Positions 41,430-51,915 of a stretch of 64,000 bases of DNA are shown in pieces; the stretch's first letter is position 1, and the number at the start of each line of letters is the position of its first letter. The notes under the pieces are model-generated. The model did not search any database, was not told the origin of the DNA, and was given only the letters and a program-made list of their open reading frames with translations. The DNA lies in assembly GCA_022925895.1 (NCBI GenBank), contig JAKSYS010000028.1:62001-126000 (forward strand), in the 5' to 3' direction. Both the position numbers and the translations under genes were made by a program. Source of the stretch: Fragilaria crotonensis (Eukaryota > Bacillariophyta > Fragilariophyceae > Fragilariales > Fragilariaceae).

Positions 41430-42742
41430 ATGAGAGCTCCATCGCAAGAACCAAATCCTGGCAGATTTCATGTGGCGATTGCGGTTGTGGCTGTATTCCT
41501 CACAATGATGATTGGTGTTGTGTCCTCACAAATGTGTGGCACGGCACGTCCGTCTTCGGCACACACGACATCCCCTCTCTGTGTTTCTATCTGGAATTTT
41601 CAACAGCTTGCTCAGCCGCCGATGCAGCCTGTAGCAATCGAGCCTTCAGGGGTCGACCTGCACATTTTCAATGCACGCCAAGGCGAGCCTGCAAAACCAG
41701 AAGAACAAGAAAAACCACGAGCGCGCAAGAAAGGGAATTTGCTCTCCAAACTGACTCCATGGCGTCGCTTCAAACAAAAAGGAAAGTCAGGCATATCACA
41801 ATATCCAAAAGCCTTCTCATCGCTGGACTTGAACCTTTCCAGAAACGAAGACGCCTTGGTCAAAGAACTGTCACGCCGTGTTCGAGATGCAGTGCCACAT
41901 TTGGAACGACGAGCCACAACCGTTCCTTGGGGAGGACCTGGAGGAAGTAGCTGGTGGCGGGGTGATGGAACGCACTTATTGCATGCATACCTCAAGATAA
42001 TGAAATGGCCCCAAGATTTGACCACAAACTTTCCTTTCGGGTTGTGTTCGTCCACGGGATGTAACGCGGAAGTCAGTGTCGGGCATACCTTGGAGTGGAG
42101 AGAAAAAATATAAACCTTGGTGCATTTCACCATCAGCGATACAGGAGAATGCACAAGGATTTGTCTACGCGAGGGGTTATTCTCCATCTTTGACAGTCAA
42201 CAGCGCTGGTCACAGCATCGTATGGCTCCGTTTGTCCGCCAGTCGTGTAAAAGATCCAGTGCAATGGGTCCGGGCAATTATGAACTCGTTAGAAAGAGCC
42301 GTCGCTGACTCCTTGTATCGAACCGGTGGCAAGGTGGGGCGATTCAATTGTATTGTAGATGGCCAAGGCTTTAATCTGGGGATGTTGATGGGTATGGGGG
42401 GCTATAAAACGTATGGTTGTAATGTTGCAAGATCACTTCCCAGATCGTATGGGCGTGCTGTTAATGACGAACTTCAGCAAGCCTGCGCAGATGTTCTTGG
42501 GAATAATCAAACCACTTCTTACCAAGGAATTTTGCGAGAAATTGCATGTTTTACCAGATGATCCTGAAGCGCGTGAGGTCGCCTTGGACGCCCTAGTTGA
42601 GAAGCAGTTCCGCCCCGATTTTCTCGGAGGCGATGACGAGTGGAAATTCAACGCCAAGGAATATTACTCTTCTCGTAAGCATCAATGTACGGATGCAGAA
42701 AGTACGGAGTTCTTGACCAGTATGCCATATCACGCCAAGTGA
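41430..42742 (+). CDS. CRAL-TRIO (Sec14-like) lipid-binding protein (frame interrupted)
   Basis: CRAL-TRIO domains bind and exchange hydrophobic ligands such as phosphoinositides or tocopherol. The product starts with a hydrophobic segment (FHVAIAVVAVFLTMMIGVV), so it is membrane-anchored or secreted. A basic linker follows. The helical N-lobe ends in VGHTLEWREK. The lipid-binding domain follows with GHSIVWLRLSASRV, FNCIVDGQGFNLGML, VVMLQDHFPDRMGVLLMTNF, FLGIIKPLL and KQFRPDFLGGDDEW, the latter matching the family end motif (LPxxxGG). Two single-base frame breaks occur. One is in the A6 run at 42104-42109, where five As would keep frame; the other is near 42410. Both look like sequence errors. 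The lobe between LLHAYLKIMKW and the break is also poorly preserved. Confidence 0.72.
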
Positions 42743-43294
42743 GCTTTTCCATGTTCTACTATTTGTCGGCTCCAGCAGATCAAGAATGACGGGCTTGTGG
42801 AGATTTTGCTGCGTGTTCGAGTCATTCATGGTATCACAGCAAGCTGGAGCAACTCGTCGTGGTCATCACCATGACAGCAATCTGCAACATCTTTCTGTCG
42901 CCTGTAACATGTGTCATGGAATGTCAATTTGCCTTTTCCAATTGTTTGTTTGAATCCTAAACCCCGTGGTACTTCGTCGAAGCAACCTGTACACTTTAGA
43001 ACGAGATTTGAAGGAATCGGATCCTTAGAAGTCTAACATGCAAAAAGCAAAAGTGAATCAGAAAAAGTTACAGAAGTGAATCAGAAAGAGTTAATTCGAA
43101 TTAGATCATAGAGCTGGTGTAGGTCTAGCAGAGCACCTATTCCCAACAAGCAGTCGATTCCAACAAGTTCCAACTGGTAGATTATTGTCCGTCTCAACGA
43201 GGATGTGTCATGATGATGTTGCAATGGAACTGATGCCCACACACAACTCTTGAGACATCCTTCACTGCAACCACATGCTCCCTCGTTGTGTACA
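42743..43294. other. Convergent intergenic region, no gene seen
   Basis: 552 bp between two convergent genes. A short direct repeat (AAGTGAATCAGAAA, twice, 43051-43092) is visible. Nothing else is supported. Confidence 0.4.
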
Positions 43295-44853
43295 TTACAC
43301 GTGAGGATTAATTATCCAAACATGATCATGTACACCTTCCGTCGTCGTTCCATCACGAACCCAATTGAAATGAGAATGAGTCGCGTTTTGAACAAACCAG
43401 TTTCCATAGCCGTATTCAAAACGATCTCGTTTTGCAACCCACTCTTCTGGCTCGGGATGTAAGTATGCCCGCGCATGGAGCTCCCGGTTGCCACCGGCAC
43501 CGAGCGTCATGTAAATGGGCGCCTTGTCGTTCGGGTCTCGCTTGTCGAAGGCAACTGGATAGGATCGGGAATAAGCGTGGTCATGACCAGCAACAATCAA
43601 GTTAACTCCGTACAAGACGAAGAGAGGTTCCATATGCTCCTTCATTTGTGTCGTTTGATGCTCACCATTGTGCCCCAAAAAGGTTGTATACAAAGGACAG
43701 TGAAACCCCACCAGAACCCAAGGCGTGACGCTGCGATTAATTCCTTTTAAAACACCTTCCAACCACTTGTATTGCATTGATTCCGGTCGAGTGTCACTGT
43801 ACGAGCTTAGAACAATGACTTGTACCAACCCATGCTGGAATTGATAAAAGGCGTTTCCAAAATTGTAACTCCCCACGAAGGCCGACGGTGTCGAACATGA
43901 ATGATTCCACAAAGTCTGGCGATAGTTCGGATCGATCGCAGCGATTTCCGCTGGTCCTAATCGATTTGCGTTCCGAAAGTAGTGCTCGTAGGGCAAAAAG
44001 GGTATCTGAGTGGCATCGTCGCATTCGATTTCGTGATTGCCTGCGGCAACTTCAACGGGTGTTGATCTCAGCAATGGTTCCATGAGTTCGAACCAGCTGG
44101 GCCAGCGATGCGGATCGGAATCGGCGTATGACATATCGCCAACAATCAACACAAGTGATACGGGGTGTGGATTGAAGGATGTTTTCTGTGCAGCCTTGTG
44201 AATGTGTGACATGGTTTTCGTGGAGTTAACAGTCTGGCCCAAATCTCCAATCAAGGCAATAGTCGTGGGGCTTCCAGGTGTCGGTGGGGTTGTAAAGTGT
44301 AAAGCTGGAGTCTCCTCGGGCGATGACATGCGTCGAAGTAGGCGACTGGTTCTTGCGTTTGCACCCACGGCCGGTTCCACACTAATGCGATACCAGTATT
44401 GCACACTGCCGGCTTGTAGATCGGGAAGTGTCACATGGTAAATCCAATTGCTTTTGTAATACTCCCCAGTAAGCGAGGACGTGAAGTTGAACTGCGTTTT
44501 CTCACCAGATGCAGATTGCTCTGGATGCCATTCGTGTCCATATACCACATGAGGAGTAGCATCTCGGCAGTGTCGGTATTCGAGTGTGAACGATATGGTC
44601 ATGTTAACTTTGTTGTGCTCGTCTACATTCGATGCTTGCGATACATGTATATGCCGCGGCAGGCAAGCGAAGTCACGATATGGAGCTTGAAGTTGATGAT
44701 ATAGGTTGGAATCGAAAGCAGATTCATCAAGATTCGACGGGATGTCGTGTCGAGAATCCTCATAAATGCAATGTTGAGGACCTCGGACCAGCGCTACCGC
44801 AGCAAGGGACGCCCAAGAGCGGCACGACCAAGGTTCCAACCTAACGAACTCAT
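43295..44853 (-). CDS. Purple acid phosphatase (metallophosphoesterase)
   Basis: Binuclear metal enzyme that releases phosphate from phosphomonoesters, probably secreted or vacuolar. The fibronectin-like N-terminal domain (PRHIHVSQASN) precedes the catalytic domain, which has every metal-ligand motif of the family in order: IGDLGQT, VGDMSYAD, AGNHEIE, VGFHCPLY and AGHDHAYSRSY. The C-terminus ends soon after, as in plant-type enzymes. The main frame has no ATG near the N-terminus. The best candidate start is the ATG at 44853, in a neighbouring frame and leading into a signal-like stretch; one lost or gained base near 44805 would join them. The first ~20 residues are therefore uncertain. Diatom phosphatases of this kind are often phosphate-starvation induced, which cannot be seen here. 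Confidence 0.85.
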
Positions 44854-45545
44854 ATGGCGTGAGAGAGATTGAGGATATGAACGGATGTTTTGATGCTGTG
44901 GCGAGTTGATGTGTCTTTTTTGTTTTGCTGGGGCGAAGAATCAAGGGAGAGCGCAAAGCACTTGCAGAATCTCCACATACGTTTTTGAAGATACCACATG
45001 TCTAGAGAAGCAGGTACTAATACCTGGTGTAAGTACTGTATGGGGTATGGGGTACCAGGTATGGGGTATGGGATATGGGATATGGGCACGCTGAGTACTA
45101 CAGTACTGTGTACTGTCGCAAGGACTCGTGGTGCTACGTCGTAGTACAGTATGACATATCTGCAAGCACATACGAACTATGCATACGTAGTAGCGACTGT
45201 CGTATGATTTTACGATGACTCTTCTTTATACAGTACCAGTACTCCTAGTACGTTGTAGGTCGTAGTAGACGTTCAACGGAAGAAAATTGCGCGCTTATAT
45301 ATCGTATCATGCTGGCAGACTTCCAAATTGACCCAAAAGCGAACCCAACCGAAAACCCCATCAAAATCGATCATGCTATCTAGATTAGATCATACCTGGT
45401 GCATTTTATCACCACGATTGCAACTCATTCATTTTTATATTCCTGGTCTGGGGCTTTTCGTGAAAGGACGCATACCAATCCATCATATTTATCATTTATT
45501 CGAAGGCATAGGCACATCGTACTTCATCAAACGTGCAGTAACGCC
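44854..45545. promoter_or_regulatory. Divergent intergenic region, GTAC-rich
   Basis: 692 bp between the phosphatase and the first JmjC gene. It has GTAC palindromes (45010-45270) and a (GGTATGGG/GGGATATGG)-type microrepeat at about 45040-45088. No gene is seen. Confidence 0.45.
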
Positions 45546-46925
45546 ATGAAAAGCATACTCCACAACCTTCAACTTCTGTCGACGAAGACTATCGGCATCC
45601 TCATACTGGTCGGCGTTGGATGCTACACAGCGGTTTCATTCGTAGCTCATAGCTACATCGTGTCATTGGAGGCAGCCGACCTGAATGTGTTTCAATTTGT
45701 GGACAATGCGCGAGATCGTCACATACAAGCACCCGCCAACCCACACAAGCTGAGGCAGTCTCAACTCAACCTGCACCGCAAACGACCACAAGCAGGGCCT
45801 AAGCGCCTGACAGCGGCATCCTTCCAAGAACAAAACGCACGCGCAGCGAAGCTTAAACAGCACTACGAGCTTGTATATTCTCCCAAAAAGACCGATCGAA
45901 TTCGCGATTACGTCTACAAGCACCTGCGACGACCTTTTGAATACAAAACGCAACTCGATCTACCGTACGATGTATACAATTGTCCTCGTAAGGGACCACC
46001 TCCCAACTATCCTTTTGGTTGGAATGTCATGGATGTTATTGGACATTGGAATCCGATGAATACGTCAGAGCCCGAACGGATCCATCAATCGCTCTGTGTA
46101 TTTGATTACGATGAGGACTTGAGTGTTGCTGCACTATATCGAAAAGCCGAGGTACCATTCCTACTGCGCAACACACCTGTTTTGCTTCAAACTGCTGAAC
46201 GATGGAACCGAAATCCTGGCTACCTTTCGTCCTTGCTTCAAGACTACGTGGAAAAAACTGAGCATTCTCACAACAATCATTTCATGTACTTTAATGTGAA
46301 AAGTCCGAGACTGCGCATTCCCGACGGATGGAAACCACCGATGGAGTTGACGGAATTGTCCTTTGACGCCTGGCAAGAACTCTCTGGTACTGTCACGACA
46401 GACGAACCCAACCAAGAACGCTACTACTTTCGTGTCAACGGCGTCAAGGGCGGTCCACATGAATATCTTTTTCAAGAATTGCCAATTTTCCTACCTACTC
46501 ACAATAACTTCTTCATGGTCGATCCCAAGGAACAGAGAGGAATCAATTGTCGCTTTGGCATGAAGGGTATCATAGCCGAAACGCATTTTGATGAAAGTCG
46601 GAATTTCATCGTATTGCTGGGAGGCCAACGACGATATATTTTGGCACATCCCAGAGAATGTCAAAACCTACAGCTTTACCCCATTGACCACCCAAGTGGA
46701 CGGCACTCGGCTGTCGACTGGACGGATCCAGATTTGAAGAAATTTCCAGACTTTAAAAAGGCTCAAGTTCACGAAGTGGTCTTGCAGGCGGGAGATGCCT
46801 TGTACTTGCCCACCATGTGGTTTCATTTCGTTGTGTCGCTCAATGTCAACTATCAATGCAATGCTCGATCGGGAAAGACCTTTGAGAACGTTGATTTTAT
46901 TCGTAAATGTGGTTTTTTGGGATGA
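45546..46925 (+). CDS. JmjC/cupin-8 2-oxoglutarate oxygenase, membrane-anchored (copy 1)
   Basis: The 459-residue protein has one N-terminal anchor (about residues 15-37, TIGILILVGVGCYTAVSFVA), a basic linker, and a C-terminal cupin-8/JmjC fold. Iron ligands fit THFDESRN (His-x-Asp) near residue 344 and the distal His in LPTMWFHFVVSL near residue 425, with RRYILAHP between them. These are the marks of Fe(II)/2-oxoglutarate hydroxylases of the FIH/cupin-8 type. The anchor places it in the secretory pathway rather than the nucleus, so a histone substrate is unlikely. It is clearly related to the gene at 47283-48806, sharing RFGMKG(I/V)IAE, DHPSGRHSAVDW-like and VNYQCN-like stretches. The ATG at 45546 directly precedes the anchor. 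Frame intact. Confidence 0.84.
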   Translation: MKSILHNLQLLSTKTIGILILVGVGCYTAVSFVAHSYIVSLEAADLNVFQFVDNARDRHIQAPANPHKLRQSQLNLHRKRPQAGPKRLTAASFQEQNARAAKLKQHYELVYSPKKTDRIRDYVYKHLRRPFEYKTQLDLPYDVYNCPRKGPPPNYPFGWNVMDVIGHWNPMNTSEPERIHQSLCVFDYDEDLSVAALYRKAEVPFLLRNTPVLLQTAERWNRNPGYLSSLLQDYVEKTEHSHNNHFMYFNVKSPRLRIPDGWKPPMELTELSFDAWQELSGTVTTDEPNQERYYFRVNGVKGGPHEYLFQELPIFLPTHNNFFMVDPKEQRGINCRFGMKGIIAETHFDESRNFIVLLGGQRRYILAHPRECQNLQLYPIDHPSGRHSAVDWTDPDLKKFPDFKKAQVHEVVLQAGDALYLPTMWFHFVVSLNVNYQCNARSGKTFENVDFIRKCGFLG

Positions 46926-47282
46926 GGAAAAGGAAAGAACAATCTGTGCTCCGTGGCGGTTTCGTGACGACGTCGGTAATCGTTTATTCAAAGAAAAGGA
47001 AGGTAGGGAATGTTCCATAGTCTCTCCAACAGTGTGGAGACAAATCAGCAAATGCATCCATTCCCAGAAAAAGAAGGCATATCGATCATAAAAGTCTACA
47101 ACCCATTGGAATTTCGCTAAATAGTTCTGTAATTGTCATTTCTAAATGCACAGGTCACTTCTATCTTAGCCAAAAGACAGATATTCAGTTCATCACAGTT
47201 GTAAACAACTTCCCACGCGTTCCAGATAGTTCCACATGGAAGTAAGTTAAGAAAGGCAGCAACTCAAACCGCGATTCACTTC
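46926..47282. other. Convergent intergenic region between the two JmjC paralogues
   Basis: 357 bp holding the two 3' ends. No gene or repeat is supported. Confidence 0.4.
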
Positions 47283-48806
47283 CTAAAATCCACATTCGTG
47301 AATAGGTGACATGTATTCCGGTCCAATGCCGCTCCTCGTGTTGCATTGAAAATTGAGATCCAGTGAAATGATGTAGTGAAACCAATTTGTGGGCAGGTAC
47401 ATAACGTCTCCAGCTTGGAGGATGACTTCGTTCGCCTTGGCGTGAGCGAATTGTGGATAACTCTCTAGATCTGGATTGCTCCAATCCACAGCCGAGTGAC
47501 GACCCGACGGATGTTCCTTGGGAAGAAGCGCCAGTAACTCGCATTGATCAGGGTGGCTCAGGATATACCGACGCTCGCCGCCAAGGACCACGATAGCATT
47601 GCGCGATCCATCAAAATGATTTTCGGCGATAACACCCTTCATTCCGAAGCGACAATGAATACCTTTTTGCTCTTCAGGTTGTACCAAGTACAACTGCTTC
47701 TTTTTCGGTTGGAAAAATGTTAATTCATCGAAGAGATATTCTGATGATCCAGTGTCACATTCTCCCATGTCACCACACCCAATCAATCGATAATACCAAT
47801 GCGGCATATTCGGGCCCAATTTATCGTCCGTGACATTGGCATGTTCTAACCAGTCCATGTATTGCATTCGCATCATTTTGGTAGGTTCAGACCAATTCGC
47901 TGGCATTTCAACATTGTATACTCCCCAAAATTTATTCTTTTTCTTTTGAGGAGGCGGTTCACGTTTGTGCTGTTTCTTGGGTTGACTAGGCTTCATCCAA
48001 TAAAGAAAGTGATTGGAGCCTGAATATTCCGCTCGGTGCGGCACAGTATTCATGAGTTGTTCCATGTATCCAGGAGCATTCCAACGCTCGACCGAAGCCG
48101 CCACTTGAGGGTCGCCGCGAACAACAAAGGGCAGTTCCTGGTCACGGTAATGCATTGCCTTGTCGTATTCGGTTGCATAGTCAAAGACGCACCAACCTTG
48201 ATGAATTTCTGATCGTGGGGTAGTGTCATCAGGAGGCCAGTGGTTCAAGAGATCCAAAATGTTCCAGGCGTAAGGATATCCTTCTGGTGGTTCGTAAGGA
48301 CAATCATAGATGTCGTAGTACGACTCTTCAGGGATCCTAATGGGACTATAAGTGTTCTTGTGAAGGGATTTCGTGAACGACAGGCTGCGTTCGTCGTCTT
48401 TTGGCAGCATGGCATCGTACAACTGTCGCAGCAATTGATATTGTACACTCTTGTCACCGATGCGTTTCATACTACCAGGAATATGGTAGAAGGGTTTGGG
48501 CACAAAGTATTGCATTCTTGGAAGAGATTTGCCTCCACCAGCCAACTTCCAGCTTGCGTATATCCCTGCCATGAGGAGGAGCACCATCAAGAGAACAAAT
48601 TGAAATTGAGATTCCCAATCTGGGCCGTAGTACGTCGAGAATGCCGTATTCTTAATCTTCTTGGAACGACGAGGGCGACGGGAGTCGTTGGCTGGTTGAG
48701 GTCCATGATTGTGGTCGTGGCCATTGCAGCAATCCGAGGTTTGGGATGCATCTGGCGACAATGCGCCGTTTGCAGGGGCGACACGAGCACGTAGTCCTGG
48801 CATCAT
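47283..48806 (-). CDS. JmjC/cupin-8 2-oxoglutarate oxygenase, membrane-anchored (copy 2)
   Basis: The 507-residue paralogue of the previous gene lies in convergent orientation. It has a longer cytosolic tail with a His/Asp stretch (CCNGHDHNHG) and a basic patch (RRPRRSKKIK) before the single anchor (FVLLMVLLLMAGIYASW). The luminal domain shares with copy 1 the pattern YD(V/I)Y(N/D)CP, then CVFDY, ERWN, a proline/lysine-rich insertion unique to this copy (PKKQHKREPPPQKKKNK), EYLF(D/Q)EL and CRFGMKGVIAENHFDGSRN with the His-x-Asp metal site. The second metal His is in LPTNWFHYIISL. Substrate unknown. The tandem paralogue pair suggests local duplication with inversion followed by divergence. Frame intact, start at the first of the in-frame ATGs. 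Confidence 0.85.
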   Translation of the reverse strand: MMPGLRARVAPANGALSPDASQTSDCCNGHDHNHGPQPANDSRRPRRSKKIKNTAFSTYYGPDWESQFQFVLLMVLLLMAGIYASWKLAGGGKSLPRMQYFVPKPFYHIPGSMKRIGDKSVQYQLLRQLYDAMLPKDDERSLSFTKSLHKNTYSPIRIPEESYYDIYDCPYEPPEGYPYAWNILDLLNHWPPDDTTPRSEIHQGWCVFDYATEYDKAMHYRDQELPFVVRGDPQVAASVERWNAPGYMEQLMNTVPHRAEYSGSNHFLYWMKPSQPKKQHKREPPPQKKKNKFWGVYNVEMPANWSEPTKMMRMQYMDWLEHANVTDDKLGPNMPHWYYRLIGCGDMGECDTGSSEYLFDELTFFQPKKKQLYLVQPEEQKGIHCRFGMKGVIAENHFDGSRNAIVVLGGERRYILSHPDQCELLALLPKEHPSGRHSAVDWSNPDLESYPQFAHAKANEVILQAGDVMYLPTNWFHYIISLDLNFQCNTRSGIGPEYMSPIHECGF

Positions 48807-49238
48807 GTATCCGTAGACTACCTAGACTCTGGTTTGGAAGAATACAAGAGGGCACCACGAAGAGGAGGAAAGTGAAGAGAGTACTTGCTGATGTGAGGTG
48901 GTCTTGGAATCAGTTGGACAATGGTCGGTTGTTGGAGTACATGGCCGGAATCCGAACGCATCGAACCCCCTCTGTAGGTTCGCGTCCTTTATGCATACGA
49001 GTCCTACTTCAAAACGAAAAACATGTATTTTGAAGGTGCGTTGAATCCTACTGGGATCGATGTACATCAAGGAAAGAATGCGGGAAACTACTGGTACTGT
49101 CGGAGTAGACTTCGTTACACAGTACACAGTGTACTATACTGGTACCATGTACTAGTACTGGTAATTACCAGAATCGTGGAACCGGAGAACAAGTATTTGT
49201 ACAAGTACATACCGCCACGCTCGATCGATGACGAAGGG
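48807..49238. promoter_or_regulatory. Upstream region of JmjC copy 2 and flank of the copia element
   Basis: 432 bp that must include the promoter of the minus-strand gene. GTAC-rich DNA lies at 49095-49210, immediately beside the copia insertion. Confidence 0.4.
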
Positions 49239-49244
49239 GATAGG

Positions 49245-49627
49245 TGTCAAGATGTACTGTGCTACAAGTACTGCTCAAGATGTGTCAAGTAATACTGTGT
49301 CATCCGGACACTACTCGAACAACGACAGTACACCAGTATCTAGTATCTGTTCCGGTGATCACGGCAGTGTTGATGGTTGGACTGTAATCCAGGCCAAGGC
49401 TAAAGCAAAGAAGACTAAAGAAGCTCCACACAGAAGGAAGACTGAAGAGTCTATTATTGGTGTGAATGGGATTCACAAGGTGGTGAATGGGAATGCAATT
49501 GCAGCTGATGGGATTGGAGTCTAGAAATAGAGACTAACAGTAAAGCTCACAATACAGATAAAGGAAATTCAATACGGTTGTAATATCGTACTGGCTAGTG
49601 TTATACTGTATCAAGGATTATTTAACA
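49245..49627 (+). repeat. 5' LTR of the copia element
   Basis: 383 bp, TG...CA ends. It contains an open frame through LTR position 280 (stop at 49522-49524) and, after it, the likely promoter/polyadenylation part ending TATCAAGGATTATTTAACA. Identical in length and sequence, by eye, to the 3' copy. Confidence 0.93.
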
Positions 49628-49669
49628 CGTTTATAAACGGTCAGTTTATATTTTGAAGTCTCAAGCAAC

Positions 49670-50755
49670 ATGGTCGACGAACAGTCTGAGTCCGGGTATG
49701 GTACTACTGTTCGTGCGTTTGCGTTTGATGGCGACGAAGCCAAGTACCGTTCCTGGGAAGGGAAGACGCTTGCGCTTGCCGGGTCGAGGGGATTTCTACT
49801 TGCACTAACTAAAGCAGCTACCGGGAGGGTACTTACTGTGGAAGAGTATGAGTACGGCGAGGTTGAGGTGCCTGGTATGGATGTCACTGGTGGCGCGGCT
49901 ACCGCTGCAACGACACGTCCTACGACAGCTGCGGAGAACCGCAAGTACCTCGCGAAGGCTACAGCTTGGACATATTTGGTTGCAAGTTGCACCGGTACAG
50001 CCTACGCTCTAATTGAGAGGTGCGAAGGTGATCCGTTTAAGGCTTGGGCCATACTTCAGGAGAAGTACTGTGCCACTGACGCGGAAGAAAACTACCCTGA
50101 GCTGGATCAAGCATTTAGCGAGTGCAAGCTCGATGGGACAAGCAAGGATCCGGAACTCTGGTTCAATGACTTGGACCACTTGAACATGAGGCTCGCAAGA
50201 ATTAACTTGAAGTACGAGAAGGACGATCTGCAAATGAAGAGTAGAATGATGAAGGCTATGTCGACGGACTATGACAGCGTCATCGTCAAGTTCCGCGGTG
50301 ACTTAAGCGATACGCCTCTCGCGAAGTTGCGCAAGGAAGTGGTACTCCAATTCAAGACCCTTGTCAAGGATGGTCGTGGAAGGGGCTCGGAATCGGTACT
50401 CAGTTCCAGCAACACATTTAAGGGAACATGCAGGAATTGCGGCAAGATTGGCCATAAGGCACATGAGTGCAGGTCGGCCAAGGTCGAATCTACGGAGGGT
50501 CCAACGAAGGATGCCAGTACTGCCGACGTCGATAAGTCAAATGTGACATGCTATAATTGTCAAGGGAAGGGGCATTATGCGAACGAGTGTGCGGCGCAAA
50601 GAACTTCAAGTCTGACCCTACAGCTGATATGGCAATGTTTGTCGGAGCGTCATGCGTGGATACTATGCCCGTCTACAAGGGCTATGACTATTGTGCAGAT
50701 GTGGAGACAGCTTCTTCGACAACATGTCCGATTCAGTGGCTTTTGGCGAGGTTGA
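49670..50755 (+). CDS. Gag protein of the copia element
   Basis: Capsid/nucleocapsid precursor. The start ATG at 49670 lies 42 bp after the 5' LTR. The N-terminal half is a UBN2/gag-type helical region (KYRSWEGKTLALAGSRGF, YLVASCTGTAYALI, KAWAILQEKY). Two CCHC zinc knuckles follow: CRNCGKIGHKAHEC at 50429-50470 and CYNCQGKGHYANEC at 50549-50590, which bind element RNA. After the second knuckle the true protein probably leaves this frame: NFKSDPTADMAMFVG continues in another frame from about 50600 (one A appears missing in CAAAGAAC). The last ~50 residues of the listed frame are therefore probably not natural. Confidence 0.82.
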   Translation: MVDEQSESGYGTTVRAFAFDGDEAKYRSWEGKTLALAGSRGFLLALTKAATGRVLTVEEYEYGEVEVPGMDVTGGAATAATTRPTTAAENRKYLAKATAWTYLVASCTGTAYALIERCEGDPFKAWAILQEKYCATDAEENYPELDQAFSECKLDGTSKDPELWFNDLDHLNMRLARINLKYEKDDLQMKSRMMKAMSTDYDSVIVKFRGDLSDTPLAKLRKEVVLQFKTLVKDGRGRGSESVLSSSNTFKGTCRNCGKIGHKAHECRSAKVESTEGPTKDASTADVDKSNVTCYNCQGKGHYANECAAQRTSSLTLQLIWQCLSERHAWILCPSTRAMTIVQMWRQLLRQHVRFSGFWRG

Positions 50756-51806
50756 TGACACTTTGTTTGGTCATTTGATCCCGGCCGGTGGTACTTGTAC
50801 TAAGAACGATACTAAAACTGCACGCATTGAGGACACTGCGGCGGAGACTGAACCAGTTGCCATTGAGGTTGAGTTGGTTGAAGAACAGGAATCAAATGTG
50901 ACTTGGACGTTCTTGCACCTGACATGAACACCCTATCATGGCTACCAATGAAACTACGGACAAAATGATAAAGTCATTGTCATGCCAAGCGCTTGTGTCG
51001 GATCAGCAGTTACGCTAGTACTTGCGGAGGAATGGCTACTTGATGATGGCGGCGCTACTGGTGGCGTCGCATACGACAACAAACATACGACAGATTTGAC
51101 GGATTCGAATCGTGACGTCACTATCGGAAATGGTGGCGAAGTTCCAGAAACCATGTTGAAGGACCTACCGGATGACAAGTTGACATTGGAAATGCCTGGA
51201 CTTGTTGAGATCGCGGAGGATGTCCCTGCTACTATGGCTGTTACTGGTGTTGCACCGTTGGTCGCAACGATGGAGTCATTTTCTAAAATTCTGAAGTCAC
51301 TTGGGCTTATTCGCCAATGCAAGACCGATCCATGCCTTTTCTACCTATTTGACAGGTACGGAAATTTACAGGCAATCGTGGTTGCGTGCTGCGATGACTG
51401 CATTGCTGTTTTTACTGGACACGAGAAATGGTGGGTCACGAAGCTCAAGACTGGAATATCGGGAGGAATGACCATGCCGGAAGGAATTTCGGACATTTTG
51501 TATGATCCCCAGAACACGCCGGAGGATGTCAAGATGTACTGTGCTACAAGTACTGCTCAAGATGTGTCAAGTAATACTGTGTCATCCGGACACTACTCGA
51601 ACAACGACAGTACACCAGTATCTAGTATCTGTTCCGGTGATCACGGCAGTGTTGATGGTTGGACTGTAATCCAGGCCAAGGCTAAAGCAAAGAAGACTAA
51701 AGAAGCTCCACACAGAAGGAAGACTGAAGAGTCTATTATTGGTGTGAATGGGATTCACAAGGTGGTGAATGGGAATGCAATTGCAGCTGATGGGATTGGA
51801 GTCTAG
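50600..51806 (+). pseudogene. Pol remnant of the copia element: protease-like region fused to RT end and LTR
   Basis: After gag the reading continues with frame jumps near 50600, 50708 and 50900. From 50982 it is open to 51806. EEWLLDDGGATGGVAYD (about 51027-51080) fits a retroviral-type aspartic protease active site (D-G-A-T). After about 70 further residues the frame joins the C-terminal part of a copia reverse transcriptase palm (SLGLIRQCKTDPCLFYL, then QAIVVACCDDC, in the position of the YVDD box). It then runs without a stop into the 3' LTR to LTR position 280. Integrase and most of RT are absent. The in-frame join across a large deletion is notable. Confidence 0.75.
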
Positions 51807-51909
51807 AAATAGAGACTAACAGTAAAGCTCACAATACAGATAAAGGAAATTCAATACGGTTGTAATATCGTACTGGCTAGTGTTATACTGTATCAAGGAT
51901 TATTTAACA
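51527..51909 (+). repeat. 3' LTR of the copia element
   Basis: 383 bp, matching the 5' LTR throughout by eye. Preceded by GCCGGAGGA, a weak purine tract, and followed by the GATAGG target duplicate. Confidence 0.93.
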
Positions 51910-51915
51910 GATAGG

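Larger units (their letters stand above)
49239..51915 (+). mobile_element. Young, internally deleted Ty1/copia LTR retrotransposon with target duplication
   Basis: Two 383-bp LTRs (49245-49627 and 51527-51909), identical as far as I can read them, both start TGTCAAG and end TTAACA, so they have TG...CA termini. The element is flanked by the 6-bp direct repeat GATAGG (49239-49244 and 51910-51915), the signature of integrase-mediated insertion. The internal part is only 1.9 kb. It holds gag with two zinc knuckles, a protease-like stretch, and then a short end of reverse transcriptase; the integrase and most of the reverse transcriptase are missing. It would need proteins from a complete relative to move. 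LTR identity means insertion was recent. Confidence 0.92.

Noticed and set aside
42117-42308. Separate small gene inside the CRAL-TRIO locus
   Set aside because: It is an out-of-frame reading of the lipid-binding domain caused by the one-base break at the A run 42104-42109.
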